Under the pieces are notes generated by a model that was given only the letters and a program-made list of their open reading frames with translations, was not told the DNA's origin and did not search any database. From Clostridia bacterium (GTDB lineage Bacteria > Bacillota > Clostridia > UMGS1840), in the NCBI GenBank assembly GCA_017625695.1, contig JAGAKI010000076.1, positions 62,001-126,000 on the forward strand: a stretch of 64,000 bases of DNA, in the 5' to 3' direction. This document shows, in pieces, positions 1 to 9,361 of the stretch. Position 1 is the stretch's first letter; each line of letters opens with the position of its first letter. The position numbers and the translations under genes are program-made.

Positions 1-120
1 TTATATCTCACGCCAAAAGATATTAAAAGTGCAAAGTTTTCTTTTGTTAAAAAACTTTGAATTTGGGTGGTACCGCGGGTTAGCAGCTCGTCCCTTCATG
101 GTGACGGAGCTGTTTTTTAT
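1..120 (+). promoter_or_regulatory. T-box leader of pheST (3' part)
   Basis: The conserved T-box sequence TGGTACCGCG is at 68-77, the part of the leader that pairs with the free acceptor end of an uncharged tRNA. It is followed by a terminator hairpin (arms about 84-92 and 102-112) and a T-run at 111-118. The specifier loop and promoter lie upstream of the window. In this family uncharged tRNA stabilises the antiterminator and lets transcription continue. Position in front of pheS predicts tRNA-Phe as the ligand, but the specifier codon cannot be read here. Confidence 0.9.
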
Positions 121-184
121 TGCTTCTGTCTCCTAAGAAAATGTTTTAAAATTACCATAAGATAGAGAAAGGAATGAACTTGTT

Positions 185-1234
185 ATGGCAGATACCGTAG
201 CATTAAAAGAAAGCTTTTCTGTGGCATTAAACAGTGTTACCAATATGGAAGAGCTGGAAAAAATCCGTGTGGAATACTTAGGCAAAAAAGGTTTCATTAC
301 TGAACTGATGCAGGAAATGAAATCCTTAACTCCTGAAGAGAAGAAAACCTTCGGTCAGGCAGTCAACGTTTTGAAAAACGAAGTAAATGATGCCATTACT
401 GCAAAAAGAGAAGAATTAAAACAAAAGGAAATTGAACTGGAAAACAGCCGTATGCCTTTGTTTGACCTGTCAATGCCTCCGGTATTGGATAGAGGCTCCT
501 ATCATCCCATCACCCTGGTACAACGTCAGTGTGAAGAAGTGTTTCGTTCTATGGGCTTTGCGATTGAAGACTATAGTGAAATTGTAACTGACTATGAATG
601 TTTTGAAGCATTAAACATTCCTAAAAATCACCCCGCAAGAGATATGCAGGATACCTATTATTTAGATAACGGTCAGTTATTGAAATCCCATACCTCTGCA
701 GCACAGAATGCGATTTATAAAAAATATAAAGATGCCTTAATCAACGAAGGAAAACCGATTAAAGCCATTTTTCCCGGAAGATGTTTCAGAAACGAAGCAA
801 CCGATGCTTGTCACGAAAACACATTTTTCCAGATGGAAGGGGTAATGGTGGATAAAAACATTTCCATTTCCAATCTGATTTTCTTTATGAAAACTATGCT
901 TTCTGAAGTATTCCAGAAAGACATTAAAGTACGCTTGCGTCCCGGTTTCTTTCCCTTTGTGGAACCCGGCTTTGAGTTGGATATCAGTTGTTTAATTTGC
1001 GGTGGGGAAGGCTGTCCCTCCTGTAAACACAGCGGATGGTTGGAATTATGTCCCTGTGGAATGATTCATCCGGAAGTGTTAAAAGCAGGCGGAATCGATC
1101 CGGAAGAATATACCGGTTTTGCATTTGGTTTAGGTTTAACCCGTCTTGCAATGATGAAATATGGTGTAAAAGACATTCGTGACTTAAACAGCGGCAGTTT
1201 GAAAGTGCTGTCTCAGTTTACCGATGATAAATAA
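185..1234 (+). CDS. pheS: Phenylalanine--tRNA ligase alpha subunit
   Basis: Catalytic subunit of the cytoplasmic alpha2beta2 enzyme that charges tRNA-Phe. The 349-residue length is normal for bacteria. A coiled-coil N-terminal arm (about residues 1-95) precedes the class II aminoacyl-tRNA synthetase core. Motif 2 is seen as GRCFRNEATDACHENTFFQ and motif 3 as GFAFGLGLTRLAMM near the C-terminus. Residues 269-280 form a CX2CX4CX2C cluster (C269, C272, C277, C280) just before the GWLEL strand, which suggests a metal-binding insert seen in some Firmicutes-type PheS proteins. The start follows GAAAGGAATG-type ribosome binding sequence. It lies 18 bp upstream of pheT and is controlled by the T-box leader. 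Confidence 0.97.
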   Translation: MADTVALKESFSVALNSVTNMEELEKIRVEYLGKKGFITELMQEMKSLTPEEKKTFGQAVNVLKNEVNDAITAKREELKQKEIELENSRMPLFDLSMPPVLDRGSYHPITLVQRQCEEVFRSMGFAIEDYSEIVTDYECFEALNIPKNHPARDMQDTYYLDNGQLLKSHTSAAQNAIYKKYKDALINEGKPIKAIFPGRCFRNEATDACHENTFFQMEGVMVDKNISISNLIFFMKTMLSEVFQKDIKVRLRPGFFPFVEPGFELDISCLICGGEGCPSCKHSGWLELCPCGMIHPEVLKAGGIDPEEYTGFAFGLGLTRLAMMKYGVKDIRDLNSGSLKVLSQFTDDK

Positions 1235-1252
1235 GAAAGGGGAGTTTGAAGA

Positions 1253-3625
1253 ATGATTTTATCAATGAACTGGATTTCGGACTTTGTTGACTTGTCCGGA
1301 CTGGATAAATTAGACTTAATTGCAAAATTTTCTTTATCTACTGCAGAAGTAGAAAATGAAATCTATCAGAAAGGCTCCGACCTTTCCGGAATTGTAGTTG
1401 CAGAAATTAAATCTGTAGAAGACCATCCCGAATCCAAAAAATTGCATCTTTTAAAAGTGGATATCGGGGAAAAAGAACTGATTGATGTAGTTTGTGGTGC
1501 TCCTAACGTAAGAGTAGGCATGAAAACTGCTTTTGCAAAATTAGGCGCACAGATTGGCGATATCACAATTACACCCAGAAAACTGGCAGGCTACACCTCC
1601 AACGGAATGTGCTGTTCTGAAAAAGAACTTGGCTTAAGTGACGAAAATGCCGGAATTATGGATATTACCGAAGATGTTGCTTTGGGTACCGATTTGAAAG
1701 AACTCTATCAGATTGACGATATTATTTTTGAAGTTGACAATAAATCCTTAACCAACCGACCTGACCTTTGGGGTCATTATGGGATTGCCCGTGAATTCGC
1801 TGCAATTGCAGGCAGAGAATTAAAACCTTTGCCGGTTGTGGATTTAGAAGCGTATCACAATTTGCCCAAAGTGGATTTGAAAATTGAAGATCCCTTGTGT
1901 CAGAGATATTCCTGCTTGCAGTTTGGCAATATCACCAAACACGTAAGCCCTATGAATATGAGAATCCGTCTGTTCTACTGCGGAATGAGAGGCTTAAACT
2001 TCTTAGCAGATTTAACAAATTATTTAATGCTGGAAATGGGGCAGCCGATGCATGCATTTGATTCCCGTAAAGTGGAAAAAATCCGTATTAAACGGTTTGA
2101 TAAACCTTTTAAATTCCAGACGTTAGATGGAGTAGAACGTGATATTGACGAAGAAACCTTAATGATTTGTAATGATAACATTCCTGTTGCTATTGCAGGG
2201 ATTATGGGTGGCTTAGATTCTGAAATCGTAGAATCCACCTCCACTTTAACTTTGGAATCTGCAACCTTTGATGCAACTTCTATCCGTAAGTCCACCGTTC
2301 GTCTGGCACATCGTACCGATGCTTCCATGCGTTATGAAAAATGCTTAGATCCCGAAATGACTACTGTAGCAATCGCACGTTTTGTAAAATTGTTAACAGA
2401 AATCGATCCTGCTGCAATTGTTGTTTCTTCCTTAACAGATGAGTATCCATTCCGTTATGATACCATCAGCTTAAACTTCGATAAAGCCTTTGTAGACAAA
2501 TACACCGGTATCAATATCGAAAATGCTACCATTGAAAAAACTCTGAAAGCGCTTGGTTTTGGCATAACTGTTGCAGGAGATAAATTCGATGTGACCGTTC
2601 CGTCCTGGCGTGCCACCAAAGATGTTACCATGAAAGCAGACATCATCGAAGAAATCACCCGTATTTATGGCTATGATAACTTTGACATCAATACTGCGGC
2701 TGTACCTCTGTATCCCGTTAGAGCAGCACAGGAAAAGAGTGACGAAGACCGTATCAAAGATATCTTGGTAAAACGTTATTCTATGCACGAACTTCATTCC
2801 TATGTTTGGGCATATTTTGATGAATATAAAGCATTGGGATTGGAAGTAGAAGATAATATCAACTTAGTAAGCTCGGTAAATCCCAATATCAAAACCATCC
2901 GGAAATCGATTGTCCCCACTCAGCTTTGTCAGGTGAAATATAACACCGCATATGCTCCTGATTTTAAAGTGTTTGAAATCGGCAGAGTAGTGGAAGGTTT
3001 AAAAGCAGACGGTCTTTGTAACGAAAGAAAGAAGCTCTGCATTACCTTATATTCAAAAACCAAAGAAATGGAAGTTCTCTATTTTGAACTTCGTGACATT
3101 TTAGCTGTGGTTGCGGACGATTTAAAACACGAGGCTTTAACCTTTAAAACCAAGGAAGCATCCCATTCCTACCAGCATCCCAAGAACTTAAATTCCATTA
3201 TTTGTGACGGCAAGGAATTGGGCGAAATCGGTATTGTAAATCCTGTTGTTTCTAAAAAAATTGACAAAAAAGCAAACATCGTGTATGCAGAAATTGATGT
3301 AACCGATTTTTCCGAAATTAATAATAAGAGTATCTCTTATAAGGAAGCGTCAAAATTCCCGGAAATTGAAATCGATTTATCGTTCGTATCTGACATTTAT
3401 CAGCCCATTGCAGATGCAATTGCCAATGCGAACTGTCCGCTGATTAAGAATGTGAAAGTTGTTGGCACCTATACCGACGAAACGGGTAAATCCATCACGT
3501 TACGACTTCTGTTCTCTCATCCGGAACGTACTTTAACCAAAGAAGAAGTATTGCAGGTGGTAAACGGTATTGTAGAAGAACTGGATGCGAAAAATATCAA
3601 GCTGAAAAACGGCTTACCAATGTAA
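1253..3625 (+). CDS. pheT: Phenylalanine--tRNA ligase beta subunit
   Basis: Large, 790-residue partner of PheS, carrying the tRNA-binding and editing functions. An EMAP/OB-fold tRNA-binding domain is at about residues 40-150 (VVAEIKSVEDHPESKKLHL). B3/B4 editing domains follow, then B5 (about 400-475), a synthetase-like core and a C-terminal anticodon-binding ferredoxin fold (about 700-790, FPEIEIDLSF onward). The start is preceded by AAGGGGAG. It is cotranscribed with pheS and ends just before a strong terminator. Length and domain order are canonical. Confidence 0.97.
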   Translation: MILSMNWISDFVDLSGLDKLDLIAKFSLSTAEVENEIYQKGSDLSGIVVAEIKSVEDHPESKKLHLLKVDIGEKELIDVVCGAPNVRVGMKTAFAKLGAQIGDITITPRKLAGYTSNGMCCSEKELGLSDENAGIMDITEDVALGTDLKELYQIDDIIFEVDNKSLTNRPDLWGHYGIAREFAAIAGRELKPLPVVDLEAYHNLPKVDLKIEDPLCQRYSCLQFGNITKHVSPMNMRIRLFYCGMRGLNFLADLTNYLMLEMGQPMHAFDSRKVEKIRIKRFDKPFKFQTLDGVERDIDEETLMICNDNIPVAIAGIMGGLDSEIVESTSTLTLESATFDATSIRKSTVRLAHRTDASMRYEKCLDPEMTTVAIARFVKLLTEIDPAAIVVSSLTDEYPFRYDTISLNFDKAFVDKYTGINIENATIEKTLKALGFGITVAGDKFDVTVPSWRATKDVTMKADIIEEITRIYGYDNFDINTAAVPLYPVRAAQEKSDEDRIKDILVKRYSMHELHSYVWAYFDEYKALGLEVEDNINLVSSVNPNIKTIRKSIVPTQLCQVKYNTAYAPDFKVFEIGRVVEGLKADGLCNERKKLCITLYSKTKEMEVLYFELRDILAVVADDLKHEALTFKTKEASHSYQHPKNLNSIICDGKELGEIGIVNPVVSKKIDKKANIVYAEIDVTDFSEINNKSISYKEASKFPEIEIDLSFVSDIYQPIADAIANANCPLIKNVKVVGTYTDETGKSITLRLLFSHPERTLTKEEVLQVVNGIVEELDAKNIKLKNGLPM

Positions 3626-3720
3626 CTCATTGTTAAACCAATCAAGATCTTCCATATTAGTTTTATACGGACAGTGCGATAATTCACCCATCTGGAAGAT
3701 AAAATAATTCAAAGCAATAT

Positions 3721-3758
3721 ACTGGCATCACATTTCTTGTGGTGCCAGTTTTGTTTTT
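3721..3758 (+). terminator. Terminator of pheST
   Basis: A 12-bp stem (3721-3732 with 3738-3749, one G-T pair) with a five-base loop is followed by a T-rich tail at 3748-3757. It lies about 95 bp after the pheT stop codon. Confidence 0.85.
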
Positions 3759-3784
3759 AGCTGTATCTGTAATTTCTTGGCATA

Positions 3785-3834
3785 AAAAATCCTCCTATGG
3801 TAGTTTTTTATATTACCATAGGAGGTTATTTTTT
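3785..3834. terminator. Bidirectional terminator between pheT and the 16-gene operon
   Basis: A perfect 12-bp inverted repeat (3791-3802 with 3814-3825) is flanked by an A-run at 3784-3790 and a T-run at 3829-3835, so it can end transcription from both sides. The stop codon of the S41 protease gene lies immediately beside the right-hand arm. Confidence 0.9.
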
Positions 3835-5252
3835 TATTGTGCCAAATCTTCCAATGCGGTATTTAATTGGGTATCTTCATAGAAACGAGTTTCCAATAAT
3901 GTTGTTTTGAGGTATTGTTGTGTGGTGAAATCACAGACACCATAAGGAAACAGTTGTGTTGTTTGCTGAAAAGATTTTACAGCATTATAGGTATCAACAT
4001 CAAAAACATCGGTATCATCCAACTGATAGTTTAAAAGTTTCAGTGCAGATTTTAGGTTTTTAACATCTTCTCCGGTGTCTTCATAGCGCATAACTCTTTC
4101 GTAGGTAAAGGGTGGGAGGTCTTCTTCTTCCAGACGGTAACTTTCATTATACACCGTATAATCAGGTTTGATTCCGACGTTATTGATGGAAGTACCGTTG
4201 GGAGTCAGATATTCTGCAGTCGTATATTTAAAATATCCACCGTATAACGGCAGGGAAAACAGATTTTGAACGGTTCCTTTTCCATAGGTGATTTCACCGA
4301 ATACAGAAGCTCTTCCGTGGTCTTTTAATGCACCAGTTACTACTTCCGATGCACTGGCGCTGTATTCGTTTACTAAAACTATCATTTCACCGTCAAAGAG
4401 TTTTCCGGAAGCATAGTAGGTTTCTTTTAAGGTTTCATCTTTGGGTTCAACCGTTAAGATTTCCTTGCCTTCATCCAGGAATACACCGGCAACTTCAACT
4501 GCACCTGATAACACACCGCCGCCGTTATAGCGTAAATCTAAAATCAGCTTATTTACATTCTGATTTTTAAGATCTGTAATTGCTTCTCTGAGTTCTTCTC
4601 CTGTTGTAACAGAGAAATTTGTGATTTCAATATATCCGATGTTCGGGTAGTCGGTAAAAGTCGAATAGGAAAGGGAAGCAATTTCAATCAGATCCCGAAT
4701 GAGAATCATGTCGTAAGGATTTCCCATGGGGTCCTCAAAGGTAATAACAACTTCAGTTCCAACTTCACCACGGATGTAATTCAAAGCTTCGTTTAACGAC
4801 ATTCCCTCTAATGAAATGCCGTCTGCTTTGGTAATGGTATGCCCTACCTGAACTCCCATTTTTTCGGAAGGGGAACCGGGAAGAACATTAACAACATAAA
4901 TTTTTCCGTTCCGCATTTCAACGGTGGAGCCGATTCCTCCGGAAGCACCATTTAATTCTGCATCCAGTTCCAGAGATTCCTCGGGAGAAAGATAGTCACC
5001 GTATTCGTCAATGGATTGAGTAAATGCTTTTAATGCTTCTTCGTACTTTTCGTCGGAGTCACCAACCATTTTCATAATTGCTTTTAAAAATAAATCTACT
5101 GCATCAACCTCCGTTTTTGCATTGGAGAGCGCACTGAAGTAGATGTAACGCATTAATTCCTTCTTGTTGTTTTTACTAAGTGCATGGGCAGAACAGGGAA
5201 GTGCGAACAGCATAACTAAAATGAGAATAACAGAGGTCAGCTTTTTTTTCAT
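3834..5252 (-). CDS. Secreted S41 family C-terminal processing protease
   Basis: Exported serine protease of the CtpA/Prc type, 472 residues. It has an N-terminal signal peptide (MKKKLTSVILILVMLFALP, cleavage near AHA), a helical region, a PDZ domain (about 105-190) and the S41 catalytic domain (about 190-365). The Ser of EYSASASEVV and the Lys of GEITYGKGTVQ fit the Ser-Lys dyad. A C-terminal peptidoglycan-binding-type repeat (about 395-450, LKSALKLLNYQL and TYNAVKSFQQ) points to action at the cell wall. It is the last gene of the rimP-nusA-infB transcription unit, 21 bp after argS. Substrates are unknown; family members process exported or envelope proteins. Confidence 0.92.
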   Translation of the reverse strand: MKKKLTSVILILVMLFALPCSAHALSKNNKKELMRYIYFSALSNAKTEVDAVDLFLKAIMKMVGDSDEKYEEALKAFTQSIDEYGDYLSPEESLELDAELNGASGGIGSTVEMRNGKIYVVNVLPGSPSEKMGVQVGHTITKADGISLEGMSLNEALNYIRGEVGTEVVITFEDPMGNPYDMILIRDLIEIASLSYSTFTDYPNIGYIEITNFSVTTGEELREAITDLKNQNVNKLILDLRYNGGGVLSGAVEVAGVFLDEGKEILTVEPKDETLKETYYASGKLFDGEMIVLVNEYSASASEVVTGALKDHGRASVFGEITYGKGTVQNLFSLPLYGGYFKYTTAEYLTPNGTSINNVGIKPDYTVYNESYRLEEEDLPPFTYERVMRYEDTGEDVKNLKSALKLLNYQLDDTDVFDVDTYNAVKSFQQTTQLFPYGVCDFTTQQYLKTTLLETRFYEDTQLNTALEDLAQ

Positions 5253-5273
5253 AGCTTGTCTCCTTTCGTTTTG

Positions 5274-6962
5274 TTACATAGAGTCGGGTGCTTCTACGCC
5301 TAAAATAGTCAATGTGTTTTTGATTACATTTTTGGTAAGTATCACCAAACCGATTCTTGCCTGCATTAAAGCCTCATCATCAATTTTTACACGGCATGCA
5401 TTGTAGAAAGAATGAAAATCAGCAGATACATCCAGCACAAATTTTGTGATTTTAGACGGATCATAACTTGCCACAGCCGCTTCGATCTCTTCGGGTAACT
5501 GAATCAGTTTTTCCATCAGAATTTTTTCTTCTTTTTCCTGTAATAAAGTGAAATCTCCCTGGTTGTTATAGGAAATGTTTTCTTCTTTTAATACCCTTAA
5601 AATACTGGAGATTCTCGCGTGTGCATACTGACAGTAGAATACGGGGTTTTCGTTGCTTTGGGAAACTGCTAAATCCAAATCAAAATCAAAGTGGCTGGAC
5701 GGCTGACGCAGATTAAAGAAGAATCTTGCTGCATCTTTTCCAATTTCTTCGATTAAGTCGTTTAAGGAAATCGCTTTACCGCTTCGTTTGGATACTCTGT
5801 AAGGTTCGTTGTCTTTAATTAAGCGAACCAACTGCATCAGGATAATATGGAGTTTGTCCCCATTGTAACCTAGAGCGGACAGCGCGCCTTTCAATCGTTC
5901 AATGTGTCCGTGATGGTCAGCACCCCAAACGTTAATAAGAAGTTCGTTGCCGCGTTCAAATTTATCTGCATGATATGCGATATCTGCAGCAAAATAGGTG
6001 GGAATTCCATTGGTGCGGATTAATACATCATCTTTTTCGGAGCCAAATTTGGTGGATTCAAACCAGGTAGCATTATCTTTATCGTATGCCAGACCTTTTT
6101 CTTTTAATTTATTGATAACTTCGATGACTTTATTTTCTGCATGGAGTTTGCTTTCCCGGAACCATACATCGTAGTTGATGCCGTATTTACCGGTGTCTTC
6201 TACCAATGCATTTAAGTTGCGTTCCAGCGCAAAGGCAACAAATTTTTTCTTCCGCTCGGTAGAATCCATCTCGATGTAATCGTCAGAACCATATGCTTCA
6301 ATAAACGCTTTCATAGATTCAATAATATCTTCACCGTGATAAGCGTCTTCCGGGAATTCGATAGCATCTTCGCCCTTTACCAACTGAATAAAACGTGCTT
6401 CCAGAGAAATCCCGAATTTTTCAATTTGGTTGCCGGCATCGTTTACGTAGAATTCTTTGGTAACGTCATAATTTGCCCAGGATAAGATATTTGCCATACA
6501 GTCACCAATTGCACCGCCTCTGGCATTACCAACGTGCATGGGACCGGTGGGGTTGGCAGAAATGTATTCTACATTTGCTTTTTTTCCGTTTCCTACATTG
6601 GTTTTACCAAAATCATCACCTAATTCCAGTGCTTTTTTTGCGCTGTTGGCATAAAAACTGTCTTTTAAATAGAAGTTAATAAAACCGGGACCGGCAACTT
6701 CACATTTTTCTACATCGGTTTCCTGATAATCCAGCTTGGAAATAATAATTTCTGCAATTTTTCTGGGATTGTTCTGGAGTGCTTTTGCATTTCTCATTGC
6801 AAAGTTAACAGAAAAATCACCATGGTTTTTATCTTTTGGGATTTCAATGTCAGATACATATTCGTTTAACTTGGGAAGGTCTCCGTCCATAAACGCCTGT
6901 TTGTAGGCATCATATACCATAGTGTTAATGGTTTCTTTCATTTCTTTCAAAAAATTTCTCAT
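5274..6962 (-). CDS. argS: Arginine--tRNA ligase
   Basis: Class I synthetase that charges tRNA-Arg, 562 residues. An N-terminal Add-1 domain for tRNA D-loop recognition (about 1-110) precedes the Rossmann core. The HIGH-type signature is GPMHVGNARGG near residue 140, and the KMSKS-type loop is present as YRVSKRSGKAISL near residue 390. A DALR anticodon-binding helical domain occupies about 445-562. The start is supported by AAGGAAAGG upstream. It lies 20 bp after the DUF1934 gene, a neighbour it also has in Bacillus (ywiB-argS). Confidence 0.97.
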   Translation of the reverse strand: MRNFLKEMKETINTMVYDAYKQAFMDGDLPKLNEYVSDIEIPKDKNHGDFSVNFAMRNAKALQNNPRKIAEIIISKLDYQETDVEKCEVAGPGFINFYLKDSFYANSAKKALELGDDFGKTNVGNGKKANVEYISANPTGPMHVGNARGGAIGDCMANILSWANYDVTKEFYVNDAGNQIEKFGISLEARFIQLVKGEDAIEFPEDAYHGEDIIESMKAFIEAYGSDDYIEMDSTERKKKFVAFALERNLNALVEDTGKYGINYDVWFRESKLHAENKVIEVINKLKEKGLAYDKDNATWFESTKFGSEKDDVLIRTNGIPTYFAADIAYHADKFERGNELLINVWGADHHGHIERLKGALSALGYNGDKLHIILMQLVRLIKDNEPYRVSKRSGKAISLNDLIEEIGKDAARFFFNLRQPSSHFDFDLDLAVSQSNENPVFYCQYAHARISSILRVLKEENISYNNQGDFTLLQEKEEKILMEKLIQLPEEIEAAVASYDPSKITKFVLDVSADFHSFYNACRVKIDDEALMQARIGLVILTKNVIKNTLTILGVEAPDSM

Positions 6963-6982
6963 TGTTTGGTTATCCTTTCCTT

Positions 6983-7423
6983 TTATCTGTGTTCCTTTAA
7001 TTGGATTGAAAGCTCGTTATATTGGGAAATCAGATCATTTAAGTAAATTCCGTAAGAAACATCCAGGCTTCCGCCGGTTTCGGTAATATCTACGGACAAA
7101 TTATCTGCAAAAACACCAACCGAAAAGGCTCCGTAGGGTGTTTCGTATTGACCGGTATGTTTTTTTCCTTGCTCAAAGATAAATTGGGTGTTACTGCTTC
7201 CGTATCGGAGTAAAGTAACCTTATCATTTTCAATTTTTAATGTAGTTTTTGATGCTGTTTCATTTCCAAGAGTTTCGGTGTCGCAAAACGTAACATAATA
7301 TTTATCGTTTTGTTTGACTAATTCCGCATTGGTAATAAATTCAATTTGGTCTTTTTCTTCTTCTAAATTTTTCATATTGCTCTTAAAGGTTAAAAGCATA
7401 TTTTTTTTGATTGGTTTATTCAT
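6983..7423 (-). CDS. DUF1934 (YwiB-like) beta-barrel protein
   Basis: A 146-residue cytoplasmic protein of the DUF1934 family, with no signal peptide or membrane segment. The alternating strands and features such as LTFKSNMKN near the N-terminus and YETPYGAFSVGVFA and LDVSYGIYLN near the C-terminus fit the small calycin-like barrel of YwiB. Function is unknown. The gene sits directly upstream of argS, an order also found in other Firmicutes, so family assignment rests on both sequence and context. Confidence 0.85.
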   Translation of the reverse strand: MNKPIKKNMLLTFKSNMKNLEEEKDQIEFITNAELVKQNDKYYVTFCDTETLGNETASKTTLKIENDKVTLLRYGSSNTQFIFEQGKKHTGQYETPYGAFSVGVFADNLSVDITETGGSLDVSYGIYLNDLISQYNELSIQLKEHR

Positions 7424-7472
7424 ATGGAAAACTCCTTTCCGGGTAATTTCTATAAATCATCGAACAAAATAA

Positions 7473-8291
7473 TTAAAATACTTCGATGTCAATTTTCGTC
7501 ACTCCGGCGGGAATTGTTTCTTCTAAAAACATTCCGCCGAGATAGGAGAATTTTTCTGCATCATCGCTGACAAAATATCTGCAGTCGCCTTTGTGAGGGC
7601 TATCGGTCAGCAATCCCTGCTGTGACAGCATAGTTTTGGTATATCCGGCAGTTTCATAACCTGCATTGATGATAAAAACCCCGTCTCCTACAATATCGGT
7701 AATGACTTTTGTCAGCAGGGGATAGTGGGTACATCCTAAAATAATGGTGTCAACTTTTTCTTCCATTAAGGGAGCAAGATACTCTCTTGCAATGATATAG
7801 GTTGCTTCACTTTCAATGTATCCGTTTTCTACCAGCGGTACAAACATAGGACACGCTTTTTCGTAAACAGAAAAGGTCTGATCAATCTGACAGATTCCTT
7901 TTTTATAGGCACCACTTTGAATCGTTCCGGTGGTTCCCAAAACGCCGATTTTTTTGCACTTGGATGCCTTGACAGCCGCCTGACAAACAGGGTTCAAAAC
8001 TCCAATTAAGGGAATTCCGAATTCATCGTTTAACTGGGGAAGTGCAACGGAGCTTGCAGTTCCGCAAGCAGCAACGATGGCTTTCACTCCGTGAGTCAGT
8101 AAAAAACGGATATCCTGACGAACATATTTAATAATAGTATCATTGGAGCGTGTTCCGTAGGGAACTCTTCCGGTATCACCGAAATATACAATGGTTTCAT
8201 TGGGTAAAATGTTTTTTAGTTCTTTCACCGCAGTCAAACCGCCCAGTCCGGAATCAAACACTCCGATAGGTCTTGTATCAAAAGAATGCAT
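7473..8291 (-). CDS. murI: Glutamate racemase
   Basis: Makes D-glutamate for peptidoglycan by racemising L-glutamate without a cofactor. The two catalytic cysteines lie in AACGTASSVALP and LGCTHYPLL. The N-terminal signature GVFDSGLGGLTAVKE and the phosphate-binding-like GDTGRVPYG are also present. The ATG at 8291 (272 residues) is preferred to the in-frame GTG at 8300, because AAGGAAG then sits 8 bases upstream of the start. It lies next to ddl, so two D-amino-acid steps of wall synthesis are side by side. Confidence 0.96.
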   Translation of the reverse strand: MHSFDTRPIGVFDSGLGGLTAVKELKNILPNETIVYFGDTGRVPYGTRSNDTIIKYVRQDIRFLLTHGVKAIVAACGTASSVALPQLNDEFGIPLIGVLNPVCQAAVKASKCKKIGVLGTTGTIQSGAYKKGICQIDQTFSVYEKACPMFVPLVENGYIESEATYIIAREYLAPLMEEKVDTIILGCTHYPLLTKVITDIVGDGVFIINAGYETAGYTKTMLSQQGLLTDSPHKGDCRYFVSDDAEKFSYLGGMFLEETIPAGVTKIDIEVF

Positions 8292-8306
8292 CAAAATCAC
8301 TTCCTT

Positions 8307-9344
8307 TTATTGAGCTAAGTCGATGAGTTTATCCAAAAGCTCGCTGTATGAGATACCTTCGTTTTTCATCAGCAAGGGATACATACTCTGTGCAGTGAAT
8401 CCGGGGATTGTGTTGATTTCATTGAGATAAATCTTTTTTGTGTTTTTATCAATGAAAAAGTCTACCCGGGAGAAACCGCTCAGTCCCATTGCTAAAAATG
8501 CTTTTTTGGCATAGTCTTTGATGGTTTCTTTGGTATCATCTGCTAAATTAGCAGGAATTTCTAAATGATTCAATTGGGTATTGATATATTTGCTGTCAAA
8601 ATCATAAAACTCACTTTCGGTAGAAATTTCACCGGGAGTTGATACAAACACTTCTTCATTTCCCAAAACAGCACATTCAATTTCACGGCAGTCTATGTAT
8701 TGTTCAATCAATACCTTGGAATCAACCTGAAATGCAGTTTTCAAGGCAGTTTCTAATTCTTCTTGTTTGAATACTTTAGAACAGCCAACCGAGGATCCTG
8801 CGTTGGCAGGTTTTACAAACAAAGGTAAGGACATGGTTTCTAAAATGGTATCATGAGAATCGTTTTTATTCAGATACATTGCCGGAACTACAGGAATTCC
8901 CGCTTTTTCAAAAATGGTTTTAGAAACAGCTTTGTCCATTGCCATAGCAGAAGATAAGCAGTTAGCTCCGACACGTTTGATTCCAGCCAATTGTAACAAC
9001 GCCTGGATGATCCCGTCTTCGCCGTTACTTCCGTGTAACACAGGAAAACAAACATCGATGGGAATCACCTTGGTGGAACCGTCTTTTAATATCAATAAGC
9101 CACCGTGTTCCTTGGAGGGAGAGATGACTGCACTAGCTTCTGTTTTGGTTACCCAGGTTCCGTTTTTAATATCCTCGTTTGTACATTTATCCGACAGAAG
9201 ATACCATTTTCCGTCCTTTGTGATGCCTACTTTGGTAATCTGATATCGGGAAGTATCAATTTCTGCTAAAATATTAGCGGCAGAAATGTTTGATACATCA
9301 TGTTCGGGAGATTCTCCGCCAAATAATATGAGTAAATTTATCAT
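8307..9344 (-). CDS. ddl: D-alanine--D-alanine ligase
   Basis: ATP-grasp enzyme that joins two D-alanines for the peptidoglycan stem peptide, 345 residues. The N-terminal domain has LILFGGESPEHDVS and CFPVLHGSNGEDG. The central and C-terminal ATP-grasp domains have LPLFVKPANAGSSVGCSK, FSRVDFFID and the Mg-binding LNEINTIPGFT. The second half of the enzyme ends normally. It is separated from murI by 15 bp and belongs to the same polycistronic unit. Confidence 0.97.
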   Translation of the reverse strand: MINLLILFGGESPEHDVSNISAANILAEIDTSRYQITKVGITKDGKWYLLSDKCTNEDIKNGTWVTKTEASAVISPSKEHGGLLILKDGSTKVIPIDVCFPVLHGSNGEDGIIQALLQLAGIKRVGANCLSSAMAMDKAVSKTIFEKAGIPVVPAMYLNKNDSHDTILETMSLPLFVKPANAGSSVGCSKVFKQEELETALKTAFQVDSKVLIEQYIDCREIECAVLGNEEVFVSTPGEISTESEFYDFDSKYINTQLNHLEIPANLADDTKETIKDYAKKAFLAMGLSGFSRVDFFIDKNTKKIYLNEINTIPGFTAQSMYPLLMKNEGISYSELLDKLIDLAQ

Positions 9345-9361
9345 GATAAAATCCTCCTGTA

